Origin: Actinomadura citrea
GTDB lineage: Bacteria; Actinomycetota; Actinomycetes; Streptosporangiales; Streptosporangiaceae
Length of the DNA stretch: 64,000 bases
Direction: 5' to 3'
Assembly (NCBI RefSeq): GCF_013409045.1
Contig: NZ_JACCBT010000001.1
Coordinates: forward strand, 2,542,001 to 2,606,000
The stretch's first letter is position 1. Each line of letters begins with the position of its first letter. Made by a program: the position numbers and the translations under genes. Shown here piece by piece: positions 49,273 to 57,617 of this stretch. The notes beneath the pieces were generated by a model, which had not been told where the DNA came from, ran no database searches, and was given only the letters and a program-made list of their open reading frames with translations.

Positions 49273-49352
49273 CAGCAATCCGTTAAGCGGAGGTGCCCTG
49301 TCCTGACACTCTGCGGGTGGTCGCGGCCGCCCGCGGAAACGAGACTTGTGGC

Positions 49353-50696
49353 ATGTCGGAACACGCGAACCTGCTCCGGCGCCACCGGGCGGTCATGCCG
49401 TCCTGGATGGCGCTCAACTACCGGGACCCCATCGAGATCGTCGGCGGCAAGGGCAACCGCGTGACCGACGCGGAGGGCAACTCCTACCTCGACTTCTTCA
49501 TCGGCATCCTGACGAACATGCTCGGGTACGACGTGCCCGAGGTCCGGGACGCGGTGGAGCGGCAGCTCGCCACCGGCGTCGTGCACACCTCCACCGCGTA
49601 TCTGCTGCGCGGGCAGGTGGAGCTGGCCGAGAAGATCGCCCAGCTGTCGGGCATCCCGGACGCGAAGGTGTTCTTCACCAACTCCGGGACGGAGGCCAAC
49701 GAGACGGCGCTGCTGCTGGCCGCGTACGCGCGGCGCAGCGACCAGGTCCTCGCGATGCGGCAGAGCTACCACGGCCGGTCGTTCGCCACGACGGGCGTCA
49801 CCGGGAACCGCGGCTGGACGAACCTGTCGTACTCCCCGCTGGACGTCCACTTCCTGCACGGCGCCGACCGGCGGCTCCCGCAGTTCGCCGGGATGTCGGA
49901 CGAGCAGTACATCGACGCGTGCACGCAGGACCTGCGGCACGTGCTCGCCACCGCGACCGGCGGCGACGTCGCCGCGCTCATCGCCGAGCCGATCCAGGGC
50001 GTCGGCGGTTTCACGATGCCGCCCGACGGCCTGTTCGCCGCCTACAAGCGCGTCCTCGACGAGTTCGGGATCCTTTTCATCTCCGACGAGGTGCAGACCG
50101 GATGGGGGCGGACGGGCCAGGGCTTCTGGGGGATCGACAATCACGGTGTGACCCCGGACGTGATCACTTTCGCCAAGGGCCTCGGGAACGGCTTCGCGGT
50201 CGGCGGCGTCGTCGCGCGCGGCGACCTCATGGACGGCCTCCACGCGGTCGGCATCTCCACCTTCGGCGGCAACCCGGTGGCGATGGCCGCCGCCAACGCC
50301 ACGCTCGACCACCTCCTCGCCCACGACCTGCGGTCCAACGCGGCGCGCCAGGGCGCGACGATCATCGGGGGGCTGTCGGCGGCGGCCGGCCGGTTCCCGA
50401 TCGTCGCGGACGTGCGGGGCAAGGGGCTGATGTTCGCGGTCGAGCTGGCCGACCCGGAGACCGGCGAGCCGAGCCCGCCGCTCGCCGCCGCGCTGATGGA
50501 GGCGGCCCGCGAGCGGGGGCTGCTGGTCGGCAAGGGCGGCCTGTACGGCAACGTGGTGCGCATGGCGCCGCCGCTGACCCTGACCGACGACGAGGCCGAG
50601 GAGGGCCTCGGCATCCTGATCTCATCGCTGGAGGCCGTGAACGAGGCCGCCGTGGCCGGAGGGCGCGGGCCGTCCGCCCGCCGGGAGGACGCATGA
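49353..50696 (+). CDS. Class-III omega-aminotransferase
   Basis: PLP-dependent aminotransferase, 447 aa. Motifs: FFTNSGTEANETALLLA, AEPIQGVGGF, ISDEVQTGWGRTG with Asp245, and the Schiff-base Lys275 in ITFAKGLGNG. It resembles AGXT2/beta-alanine or 4-aminobutyrate:pyruvate aminotransferases. With the overlapping MmsA gene it would convert beta-alanine or 3-aminoisobutyrate to a semialdehyde. ATG 49353 (MSEHANLL) was chosen; it overlaps the next ATG (ATGA). Confidence 0.92.
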   Translation: MSEHANLLRRHRAVMPSWMALNYRDPIEIVGGKGNRVTDAEGNSYLDFFIGILTNMLGYDVPEVRDAVERQLATGVVHTSTAYLLRGQVELAEKIAQLSGIPDAKVFFTNSGTEANETALLLAAYARRSDQVLAMRQSYHGRSFATTGVTGNRGWTNLSYSPLDVHFLHGADRRLPQFAGMSDEQYIDACTQDLRHVLATATGGDVAALIAEPIQGVGGFTMPPDGLFAAYKRVLDEFGILFISDEVQTGWGRTGQGFWGIDNHGVTPDVITFAKGLGNGFAVGGVVARGDLMDGLHAVGISTFGGNPVAMAAANATLDHLLAHDLRSNAARQGATIIGGLSAAAGRFPIVADVRGKGLMFAVELADPETGEPSPPLAAALMEAARERGLLVGKGGLYGNVVRMAPPLTLTDDEAEEGLGILISSLEAVNEAAVAGGRGPSARREDA

Positions 50697-52192
50697 CCAA
50701 GCATGTGACGCACTGGATCGGCGGAAAGCCGTTCGGCGGGGAGAGCGACCGGCGGGGCGACATCTTCGAGCCCGCGTCCGGTCGCGTGGCCGGGACCGTC
50801 GACTTCGCCGGGCCGCGTGAGGTCGACGCCGCCGTGGCCGCCGCGAAGGCCGCCTTCCCCGGCTGGCGGGACGCCTCGCTCTCGCAGCGCGCGAAGGTGC
50901 TGTTCCGCTTCCGCGAGCTGGTGGACGCGCACCGCGGGGAGCTGGCCCGGCTGATCTCCTCCGAGCACGGCAAGGTGGTCTCCGACGCCGCGGGCGAGGT
51001 CGCCCGCGGACTGGAGGTCGCCGAGTTCGCCTGCGGCATCCCGCACCTGCTCAAGGGCGGGTTCTCCGAGAACGTCTCCTCGCGGGTGGACGCGTACTCG
51101 ATCCTCCAGCCGGTCGGCGTCGCCGCCGGGATCACCCCGTTCAACTTCCCGGCGATGGTGCCGATGTGGATGTTCCCGGTCGCGATCGCGTGCGGGAACA
51201 CGTTCGTGCTCAAGCCGTCCGAGAAGGACCCTTCGGCGTCGGTCCGGCTGGCCGAGCTGTGGGCCGAGGCGGGGCTGCCGGACGGCGTCTTCAACGTCGT
51301 CCACGGTGACAAGGCGGCGGTGGACGGCCTGCTGCGCCATCCGGACGTCAGGGCGGTCAGCTTCGTCGGCTCCACCCCGATCGCGCGGTACATCTACGCG
51401 ACGGCGGCGGCGAACGGCAAGCGGGTGCAGGCGCTCGGCGGGGCCAAGAACCACATGCTCGTGCTGCCGGACGCCGACCTCGACCTCGCGGCGGACGCCG
51501 CGGTGTCCGCCGGCTTCGGGTCGGCGGGGGAGCGGTGCATGGCGATCTCCGTCGTCGTCGCCGTGGACCCCGTCGGGGACGAGCTGACGGCCAAGATCAA
51601 GGAGCGCGTCGCCGGGCTGAGGGTGGGGCCGGGCGACCACCCCGAGTCGCAGATGGGGCCGCTCGTCACGCGGGCGCACCGGGACAAGGTGGCCTCCTAC
51701 CTGGACGGCGCCGTCGCGCAGGGCGCCACGCTCGCCGTCGACGGGCGCGACCCGGACGTGCTGGGCGGCGCCGGCGACGGGTTCTGGCTAGGCCCGGCCG
51801 TCCTGGACCACGTCACCCCGGACATGGACGCCTACCGGGACGAGATCTTCGGCCCGGTGCTGTCGGTCGTGCGGGCCGGGTCCTACGAGGCGGCCATGGA
51901 GCTGATCTCCGCCAACCCGTACGGCAACGGGACCGCGATCTTCACCAACGACGGCGGGGCGGCGCGCCGCTTCCAGAACGAGGTGGAGGTCGGCATGGTG
52001 GGCGTGAACGTGCCGATCCCGGTGCCGATGGCCTACTACTCGTTCGGCGGCTGGAAGGACTCGCTGTTCGGCGACAGCCACGCCCACGGCATGGAGGGCG
52101 TCCACTTCTACACCCGGACGAAGGCCGTCACGGCGCGCTGGCTCGACCCGTCCCACGGCGGGGTGAACCTAGGCTTCCCCACCAGCGGCTGA
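50693..52192 (+). CDS. mmsA: CoA-acylating methylmalonate-semialdehyde dehydrogenase
   Basis: A 499-aa dehydrogenase with ITPFNFPAMVPMWMFP and catalytic Cys282 (SAGERCMAIS). The usual catalytic-Glu motif is replaced by ALGGAKNHM, the signature of CoA-acylating MMSDH enzymes, which make acetyl- or propionyl-CoA from malonate or methylmalonate semialdehyde. It is coupled to the aminotransferase (4-bp overlap). The pair suits valine, pyrimidine or beta-alanine breakdown, also the end of spermine degradation. Confidence 0.93.
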   Translation: MTKHVTHWIGGKPFGGESDRRGDIFEPASGRVAGTVDFAGPREVDAAVAAAKAAFPGWRDASLSQRAKVLFRFRELVDAHRGELARLISSEHGKVVSDAAGEVARGLEVAEFACGIPHLLKGGFSENVSSRVDAYSILQPVGVAAGITPFNFPAMVPMWMFPVAIACGNTFVLKPSEKDPSASVRLAELWAEAGLPDGVFNVVHGDKAAVDGLLRHPDVRAVSFVGSTPIARYIYATAAANGKRVQALGGAKNHMLVLPDADLDLAADAAVSAGFGSAGERCMAISVVVAVDPVGDELTAKIKERVAGLRVGPGDHPESQMGPLVTRAHRDKVASYLDGAVAQGATLAVDGRDPDVLGGAGDGFWLGPAVLDHVTPDMDAYRDEIFGPVLSVVRAGSYEAAMELISANPYGNGTAIFTNDGGAARRFQNEVEVGMVGVNVPIPVPMAYYSFGGWKDSLFGDSHAHGMEGVHFYTRTKAVTARWLDPSHGGVNLGFPTSG

Positions 52193-52278
52193 GGACCCGC
52201 GATAAATTACCTACCGAGTGCGTTTTTCCGTTGTCAATTTTCGTCCGGCGCGGCCGGGTGAATAATGGCACCACCCCA

Positions 52279-52307
52279 TTGACTGGGTCTGTGTCCGGCG
52301 ACACAAT
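52279..52307 (+). promoter_or_regulatory. Sigma-A-type promoter before small gene
   Basis: TTGACT (52279-52284) and CACAAT (52302-52307) with 17-bp spacing lie in an unusually AT-rich stretch (52199-52340), which also includes a GTGTC/GACAC inverted repeat. It would drive the gene starting at 52418. Confidence 0.55.
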
Positions 52308-52417
52308 CTGACTGTCTCCCTTAATTGAGGCGAATTCAAAAGTCAGGGTCGGCAGTCAGAAGCCCGTGGTCATCGGACCGCGGGCCGGTGAAGCCGGATG
52401 TGCAGGAGAGCCGCGCT

Positions 52418-52783
52418 ATGACCGCAGGCGACCACGCCGCCGAAGTGGACGCGCTCGGAAGGCGATTCCCGGGCTGGACCATTTGGTTCGGCCTGTTCAC
52501 CGGCCATTGGTGGGCGCTGCCGCCCAAGGACCGCGACGTCGGGGACTTCCTCGAGGCCGACACTCCGCAGCGGCTCATCGCGCGGATCGAGGTGGTCTCG
52601 GGCGCCGCGCCGGCGCGGCGCCCGGCCGGCGGGCCGGCGCCTCCGGGCGTCCGCTCCCGGCCGTCCCGCGACACCCGGCAGGACGTGCGGCGTCCCTCGA
52701 ACCTCCTCCGTCTCGAGGGCGTCACACCGCCGCCGTCAGGCCGGGTACCGGTGATCGCGTGGCCGGGCGGCACCGCACGGTGA
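52418..52783 (+). CDS. Small conserved-type protein with FPGWTIWFG motif
   Basis: A 121-aa protein starting MTAGDHAAEVDALGRRFPGWTIWFG and continuing TGHWWALPPKDRDVGDFLEADTPQRLIARIE, after which the sequence becomes Pro/Arg-rich and disordered. The front resembles small actinomycete proteins usually encoded beside XRE regulators, of unknown role; no XRE gene is adjacent. ATG 52418 has AGGAG at 52404-52408. Confidence 0.65.
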   Translation: MTAGDHAAEVDALGRRFPGWTIWFGLFTGHWWALPPKDRDVGDFLEADTPQRLIARIEVVSGAAPARRPAGGPAPPGVRSRPSRDTRQDVRRPSNLLRLEGVTPPPSGRVPVIAWPGGTAR

Positions 52784-53240
52784 TCCGCCGTTCCCCACCC
52801 CCGCCACGCCCACCGGTGCCGCCGCGGCCCCGGACAGGACGCGAGCCCGCGCCATATCCTCTCCAGCAACCTCCGTGTATGGCGCGGACGCCAGCACCCA
52901 CCGTCCTTCCGGGGCCCCGGCGGCCTCCCTTCCAGCGGCTCGGCCGAAATCCGCATCAAAGAGCGCGGTAATGGTCATGCTCTCGTCACCTTTGGGATAG
53001 CCCGCAAGGAAACAGACGAGTCGCGATCATTGGTAATTCCGGCCGGGGCGACCCCAGGACGGCGGGAAAGTTCCGTGAAACCGGCGATCACATCGTCCGC
53101 GCCCGCCGCGAACCGCGCAATGGCGGCCGGAAGTGCCCGGCGCCCGCCGACCGCGTCCGGGGCCGGTGCGTCCGGCCGGCGCGGAGACGCTACGCTGCGC
53201 CGACGGGCCCGTTCACGAGGGGGAGGGCCCTGGCACGGAT
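52784..53240. other. Gene-free stretch before binding-protein gene
   Basis: About 460 bases with no confident gene. A leftward 80-codon frame starting at 52978 has a purine-rich stretch before its ATG but no recognisable product. No repeat or RNA gene is seen. Confidence 0.4.
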
Positions 53241-53250
53241 CGGGAGCGAC

Positions 53251-54456
53251 ATGCGGCGCAGGGCCACGGCACGGGTCAAGGCGGCGACGGCCCTGGCGGC
53301 GGCAGCGGCACTCGGCGCCGCGGCGCTCGGCGCGTGCAGCGGCGGGGACGACAAGCCCGTGGGCGTCGCCAAGGTGATGAGCACCCTCGGCCCCGGTGAG
53401 GGGACGCTGAACCTCCTCACGCTGCCCGGTTCGGTGGAGAGCGGCGGCACCGACCCGCGCGTGGACTGGGTCACGCCCTTCCAGGAGCGCACCGGCTGCA
53501 AGATCGGCATGAAGGTCGTCAAGACGCCCGGGGAGATGGCCGACCTCATGCGCGACAAGGACCGCCGCTACGACGGCGTCGCCGCGCCGCCGGAGGTCGC
53601 CGGGAGGCTGGTCGAGGAGAACCAGGTCGTCCCGATCAACCCCGACCTCGTGGACGGCTACAAGAAGCTCGAACCGAAGCTGCGCAAGCTCCTGGAACGC
53701 GACGGCAAGCACTACGGCCTGCCGTACGTGTGGGGCTCCAACCTGCTGATGTACGACACCCGGGCCGTCCCGCCGCCGGCGGGCTGGGCCGCGCTGTTCG
53801 ATCCCGGCCAGGCCCGCCGCTACGCCGGAAAGATCGTCATGCGGGACAGCCCGCTCGCGATCGCCGAGGCCGCGCTCTACCTCAAGGGCCGGCAGCGCAA
53901 GCTGAAGATCCGCGACCCCTACTCGCTGACGCCGGCGCAGCTCGCCGCGGCCGGGCGGGTCCTGGCCCGGCAGCGCCCGTACGTGGGGGAGTACTGGGAC
54001 CTTCCGGCCGACGCCGTCAGCGCGTTCGCCGGGGGCCGGGCCGTGCTCGGCCAGGCGTGGCCCTACCACGCGGACGTGCTGAACCGCGCGTCACGGCCCG
54101 TCCAGGGCGTCATCCCGTCCGAGGGCGCGACCGGGTGGATGGACGCGTGGATGATCGGCGCCCGCGTCCAGCACCCCAACTGCATGTACCAGTGGCTCCA
54201 GTGGACGGCCTCGCCGGACGTCCAGCAGCAGGTCGCCGAGTGGACGGGGGTCGCGCCCGCCAACCCGCAGGCGTGCTCGGGCGACCGCCTCAAGACCGGC
54301 TTCTGCGCGGCCTACCACGTCGGTGACCGCGGCTACCTCAACAAGATCGTCTTCGCGCACGAGCCGTCGAAGGCGTGCGGCGGCGATTCGGGCGAGAAGG
54401 ACTGCACCGACTACGCCGAGTGGACGCGGACCTGGATCCAGGCCACCAAGGCCTGA
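53251..54456 (+). CDS. Orphan polyamine-type solute-binding lipoprotein
   Basis: A 401-aa extracellular binding protein. A signal peptide with a lipobox (LGAC, Cys29) precedes a family-1/PotD-like fold: LNLLTLPGSVESG, WVTPFQERTGCKIGMKVVKT, and YGLPYVWGSNLLMYDTR. Several C-terminal Cys residues (for example ACSGDRLKTGFCAAYH and KACGGDSGEKDC) probably form disulfides. No permease or ATPase adjoins, so it may use the polyamine transporter at 26-30 kb or act as sensor. ATG 53251 has GGGAG eight bases upstream. Confidence 0.85.
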   Translation: MRRRATARVKAATALAAAAALGAAALGACSGGDDKPVGVAKVMSTLGPGEGTLNLLTLPGSVESGGTDPRVDWVTPFQERTGCKIGMKVVKTPGEMADLMRDKDRRYDGVAAPPEVAGRLVEENQVVPINPDLVDGYKKLEPKLRKLLERDGKHYGLPYVWGSNLLMYDTRAVPPPAGWAALFDPGQARRYAGKIVMRDSPLAIAEAALYLKGRQRKLKIRDPYSLTPAQLAAAGRVLARQRPYVGEYWDLPADAVSAFAGGRAVLGQAWPYHADVLNRASRPVQGVIPSEGATGWMDAWMIGARVQHPNCMYQWLQWTASPDVQQQVAEWTGVAPANPQACSGDRLKTGFCAAYHVGDRGYLNKIVFAHEPSKACGGDSGEKDCTDYAEWTRTWIQATKA

Positions 54457-54548
54457 GGCACCGCGCGAGAGTCTCTCCGGCGCGCCCGACCGCCCCCAGC
54501 CGGGCACGCCTGACGGGTGGTCCCGGGCTTCCCCCCGAAACGCCCGGG

Positions 54549-54848
54549 TCACCCTCTCCCTGGAGAGACCTCCATGACGGCGGCGCCCGCCGCCGTCCGC
54601 GCCGGCGGCGGCTTTCCCGCCGCCGATCCGGCGCCCGTGAACGGCTCCCGGGGGCCCCGCCGTGCGCGGGGTACCGGCGGGGCGGGTGCGCAGTCGTCGC
54701 ACGCGAACACCCCGGACGAGTCCGGCAGGCGGCCGACGCGGACGCGCGGCCGGGGCCATCTCTTGCGGCAGACGACGCACGCGTCGCCCAGACGCTGGGC
54801 CGTGCTCAACCCTCGCGGATCGACGACCGGCTCGCCCGTCTGGCCCAT
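54549..54848 (-). CDS. Small protein with two CxxC pairs
   Basis: A 99-aa protein, MGQTGEPVVDPRGLSTAQRLGD then CVVCRKRWPRPRVRVGRLPD and FACDDCAP: two CxxC pairs about 26 residues apart, a likely zinc finger. The rest of the C-terminus is Pro/Ala/Gly-rich. Not recognised beyond this. ATG 54848 lacks a well-spaced ribosome site; a strong AAGGAGG 38 bases upstream serves a GTG in another frame. Confidence 0.6.
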   Translation of the reverse strand: MGQTGEPVVDPRGLSTAQRLGDACVVCRKRWPRPRVRVGRLPDSSGVFACDDCAPAPPVPRARRGPREPFTGAGSAAGKPPPARTAAGAAVMEVSPGRG

Positions 54849-54880
54849 GTCTCCATCCCCCCGGTGGGAGTCGCCTTCAC
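54806..54880 (-). CDS. Possible 24-codon upstream reading frame
   Basis: GTG 54880 follows AAGGAGG by two bases, itself just after a TATAAA-like sequence. It encodes 24 residues (VKATPTGGMETWARRASR...) and its stop lies 40 bases past the start of the CxxC gene in a different frame. It could control the CxxC gene through overlap or be spurious. Confidence 0.35.
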   Translation of the reverse strand: MKATPTGGMETWARRASRSSIREG

Positions 54881-55091
54881 GTCCTCCTTTATAAGCGGGG
54901 AAGCGTGTTGTTGCCGCTACGGAAGGTGAAAAGGGCGGCAAAGCCTCCCGTGTCGCCCCGCGGTTCGGGAACCGTCGCGCTAGGCGCGGCGGGAGGTGCA
55001 CGGCGGGACGCGCGGCGCCGCGGACCAGGCTATGCGGTCACAGGCTGGGCGCTTTGCCCTCCTTTGGTGGGTGCTTACGTACAAAGGAAGC

Positions 55092-56141
55092 ATGTCGGCC
55101 AGGAACGTCGAAGATCGGCGAGTCCGGCCGCACAGGCCCCGCCGTCTGCGGGCGCGTGTGACGTCGGCGACGGCCACCGCCCTCGGCTCCCTGATGGTGG
55201 CCGCGGTGGCCGTGGCGGCCGCGGTCCTCTACATGCTCGCCGATGTGGGGCGTCCCTGGGCGCTCGCAGCCGTCATGGCGGTGCTCGCGGCGGTGGCCGT
55301 GGCGTCGGCCCGGTGGGGGGTGGCGCGCTCCGCGCGCGGAGCGCTCCGACCGGTGGAACGGCTCCGGCGGGAACTGGAGGGGCTCGCCGAGGACGACGGG
55401 GCCGGCCGCGTCGCCGTCCCGGCCACGGGCGACGAGGCGGAGCGGCTGGCCGAGCGCGTCAACGAGCTGCTCGCCCGGCTGGAGCGCGCGATCCAGCAGC
55501 GGCGCGCGTTCGTCTCCGACGCCTCACACGAGCTGCGCACGCCGATCGCCGGGCTGCGCGCCCGCATCGAGCTGGCCCTCGCCGCCCCCGACGACGGCGA
55601 CGCCGTGGAGCCCCTGCGCCACTCGCTGGTCGACATCGACCGGCTGCACCGGATCGTCGAGGACCTCCTCGTCCTCGCCCGCATCGACTCCGGCGGCATC
55701 TCCGCCCGCGAGCCCGTCGACCTCGGGGCGCTGGTGGAGGCGGAGGCCGCGCTGCGCACCTCGCCGGTTCCGACGGCGGTGAAGGTCGAGCCGGGCCTCA
55801 TCGTCGGCGGTGACCGGCAGCAGCTCGGCCGCGCCGTGCGCAACCTGCTCGCCAACGCCGAGCGCTACGGCGCCGCGCAGATCGAGATCGAGGCGCGCGC
55901 GGACGGCGACCAGGCCGTCGTCGAGGTGCACGACGACGGCCCCGGCATCCCGTTCGCCGACCGGGACCGCGTCTTCGAGCGCTTCACCCGCCTGGACCCG
56001 GCCCGCAGCCGCGAGAAGGGCGGCAGCGGTCTCGGCCTTCCGATCGCGCGGGAGATCGCCCTCGCCCACGGCGGGACCGTGCAGGTCGCCGACGGCACCC
56101 GCGGCGCCCGCCTCGTGCTCCGGCTCCCGCTCTCCCGCTGA
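55092..56141 (+). CDS. Orphan sensor histidine kinase
   Basis: A 349-aa HisKA kinase with two TM helices (about 26-50 and 56-74) separated by a very short loop, so there is almost no extracellular sensor domain. A HAMP-like linker (80-135) leads to the H-box with His146 (SDASHELRTPIAGLRAR). The ATPase part has NLLANAERYG (N-box), DDGPGIP (G1) and GGSGLGLPIAREIA (G2). No response regulator gene is adjacent. ATG 55092 has AAGGAAG at 55085-55090. Confidence 0.9.
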   Translation: MSARNVEDRRVRPHRPRRLRARVTSATATALGSLMVAAVAVAAAVLYMLADVGRPWALAAVMAVLAAVAVASARWGVARSARGALRPVERLRRELEGLAEDDGAGRVAVPATGDEAERLAERVNELLARLERAIQQRRAFVSDASHELRTPIAGLRARIELALAAPDDGDAVEPLRHSLVDIDRLHRIVEDLLVLARIDSGGISAREPVDLGALVEAEAALRTSPVPTAVKVEPGLIVGGDRQQLGRAVRNLLANAERYGAAQIEIEARADGDQAVVEVHDDGPGIPFADRDRVFERFTRLDPARSREKGGSGLGLPIAREIALAHGGTVQVADGTRGARLVLRLPLSR

Positions 56142-56142
56142 C

Positions 56143-56991
56143 TCAGCGGAACGCCCCGAGATTCTCCTCGGCCCACTGCGCGAAGGACCGGGCCGGGCGT
56201 CCGAGCACCTTCTCCACGTCGGGCCTGACGCGGCGTTCGTCCTCGGTCGGCCGGCCGAGGATGTCGAGGGTGCCGTCGACCACCGGCGCGGGCATGAACG
56301 CCGTCATCTGTGCCCGGGCCTCCTCCCGGGTCTGCTCGGCGAACGCCACCGGCTCGCCCAGCGCGTCGCCGATCGTCCGCGCCCGTTCCCGCGGCGACAC
56401 CGGGGCGGGCCCGGTGAGTTCGTAGACGCGGTCCTCGTGCCCGCTCTCCCGCAGGACCGCGGCCGCGACCTCGGCGATGTCGGACGGATGGACGAACGGC
56501 AGCGCGACGTCGGCGAACGGCGCGGCGGCCGCGCGGTGGGCGCGGATCGGCTCCGCCCACGCGAACGCGTTGCTGTCGAAGCCGCCCGGACGCAGGATCG
56601 TCCAGCCGACCCCCGACTCCCGGACGGCGTCCTCGAACGCCCTGAGGTGGCTGTGGCCGTGCGCCGCCGGGCGCGTGCCGGCGCCCTGCGAGGACATCAG
56701 CACGACCCGCTCCACGCCGGCGGACTTCACCACGTCCAGGACGGCGCGCGGGTCCAGGTCCTCGGGCGAGCCGAGCAGGTGCCCGGCGACGAGCAGGAAG
56801 AGCGCGTCCGCCCCGTCCAGGACGGGCCGGAGCGTCTCCGGCTCGGCGAGGTCGGCCGAACGGTGGGCGACGCCTGCGGGCAGGTCGCCGGGGTCGGTGC
56901 GCGACACCGCCGTCACCTGCTCGCCCGCCTCGGCCAGTGTCCGCACGAGCGGCCGCCCGACGTTCCCCGTGGCGCCCATGACAACGATCAT
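56143..56991 (-). CDS. NmrA-like NAD(P)-binding protein
   Basis: A 282-aa atypical short-chain dehydrogenase: MIVVMGATGNVGRPLVRTL (GxxGxxG nucleotide motif) and later VVLMSSQGAG and WTILRPGGFDSNAFAW. It is similar to NmrA/QOR2-type redox-linked proteins regulated by HxlR factors. ATG 56991 has AAGGAG nine bases upstream. It is divergent from the HxlR gene and probably controlled by it. Confidence 0.88.
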   Translation of the reverse strand: MIVVMGATGNVGRPLVRTLAEAGEQVTAVSRTDPGDLPAGVAHRSADLAEPETLRPVLDGADALFLLVAGHLLGSPEDLDPRAVLDVVKSAGVERVVLMSSQGAGTRPAAHGHSHLRAFEDAVRESGVGWTILRPGGFDSNAFAWAEPIRAHRAAAAPFADVALPFVHPSDIAEVAAAVLRESGHEDRVYELTGPAPVSPRERARTIGDALGEPVAFAEQTREEARAQMTAFMPAPVVDGTLDILGRPTEDERRVRPDVEKVLGRPARSFAQWAEENLGAFR

Positions 56992-57077
56992 TGCTTTCTC
57001 CTTCTGAGCTGCACTGACATCGCCCGAGGGCGGTGCCGTCGCGGTGCGACCCCGTGAAGCTAGCATCCTCGGTATAG

Positions 57078-57087
57078 TAGGTACCTA
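57078..57087. promoter_or_regulatory. HxlR operator candidate
   Basis: TAGGTACCTA, a perfect 10-bp palindrome, lies in the AT-richer gap between the NmrA-like and HxlR genes. HxlR regulators often bind such TA-rich palindromes next to their own gene. Confidence 0.5.
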
Positions 57088-57115
57088 GAAGAAAGTGACT
57101 ACCCGGGAGGCCGCA

Positions 57116-57496
57116 ATGATGGACGCCACGACCGAGGAGGCGCTCGACGCCGAGCTGGCCTGCCCGATCGCCCCGGTGGTCGACATCGTGTTCAGCCGCT
57201 GGACGACCCCGATCCTCTGGACGCTGCACGAGTACGGGCGGCAGCGGTTCGTGGAGCTGCAGCGCCGCATCGCCACGATCACGCCGAAGGTGCTGACCCA
57301 GCGCCTGCGCCAGATGGAGCGCGACGGGCTCGTGATCCGCACGTACCATCCGGAGGTGCCGCCGCGCGTCGAGTACGAGATCAGCGAGCTGGGCCGCAGC
57401 CTCGCGCCGCTGTTCGCGGCGCTCGCGGAGTGGTCCGCCGAGAACCTGGAGAAGGTCGGGCGGGCGCGGAGCGCCTACGACGAGGGCCAGGGCTGA
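57116..57496 (+). CDS. HxlR-family transcriptional regulator
   Basis: A 126-aa winged-helix regulator with [22 protein letters not shown] at the front (Cys23 is the usual redox-type Cys in this family), [30 protein letters not shown] recognition region and [17 protein letters not shown] 57116 has GGGAGG five bases upstream. Its stop lies inside the first copy of an 18-bp tandem repeat. Confidence 0.92.
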   Translation: MMDATTEEALDAELACPIAPVVDIVFSRWTTPILWTLHEYGRQRFVELQRRIATITPKVLTQRLRQMERDGLVIRTYHPEVPPRVEYEISELGRSLAPLFAALAEWSAENLEKVGRARSAYDEGQG

Positions 57497-57555
57497 CACG
57501 CGGGCCAGGGCTGACACGCGGGCCAGGGCTGACACGCGGGCCAGGGCTGACACGC
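57484..57555. repeat. Four perfect 18-bp tandem repeats at the end of the HxlR gene
   Basis: Four identical copies of GGGCCAGGGCTGACACGC. The first copy contains the HxlR stop codon (CAG GGC TGA), so each repeat duplicates that stop. Perfect identity suggests recent slippage. Confidence 0.92.
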
Positions 57556-57602
57556 GGGGCGGGGCGGGCGGCGTCCGCGCGATCCCGGGGCGGCCGATGC
57601 CC

Positions 57603-57608
57603 GACAAT
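57603..57608 (+). promoter_or_regulatory. Putative -10 of leaderless dxr transcript
   Basis: GACAAT lies nine bases upstream of ATG 57618, with no Shine-Dalgarno sequence before the start, as at lepB and rnhB. Confidence 0.35.
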
Positions 57609-57617
57609 GGACGCGTG

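Noticed and set aside
52736..52978. Leftward 80-codon frame starting MTITALFDADFGRAAG
   Set aside because: A purine-rich stretch precedes the ATG, but the product has no recognisable feature and ends in the neighbouring gene's tail; support is too weak.
54574..54894. Rightward frame opposite the CxxC gene
   Set aside because: The leftward frame has the two CxxC pairs and conserved-looking spacing; the rightward product is Pro/Arg/Ser-rich without motifs.
57484..57555. CRISPR-like array
   Set aside because: Repeats are directly contiguous with no spacers; it is a simple tandem repeat.
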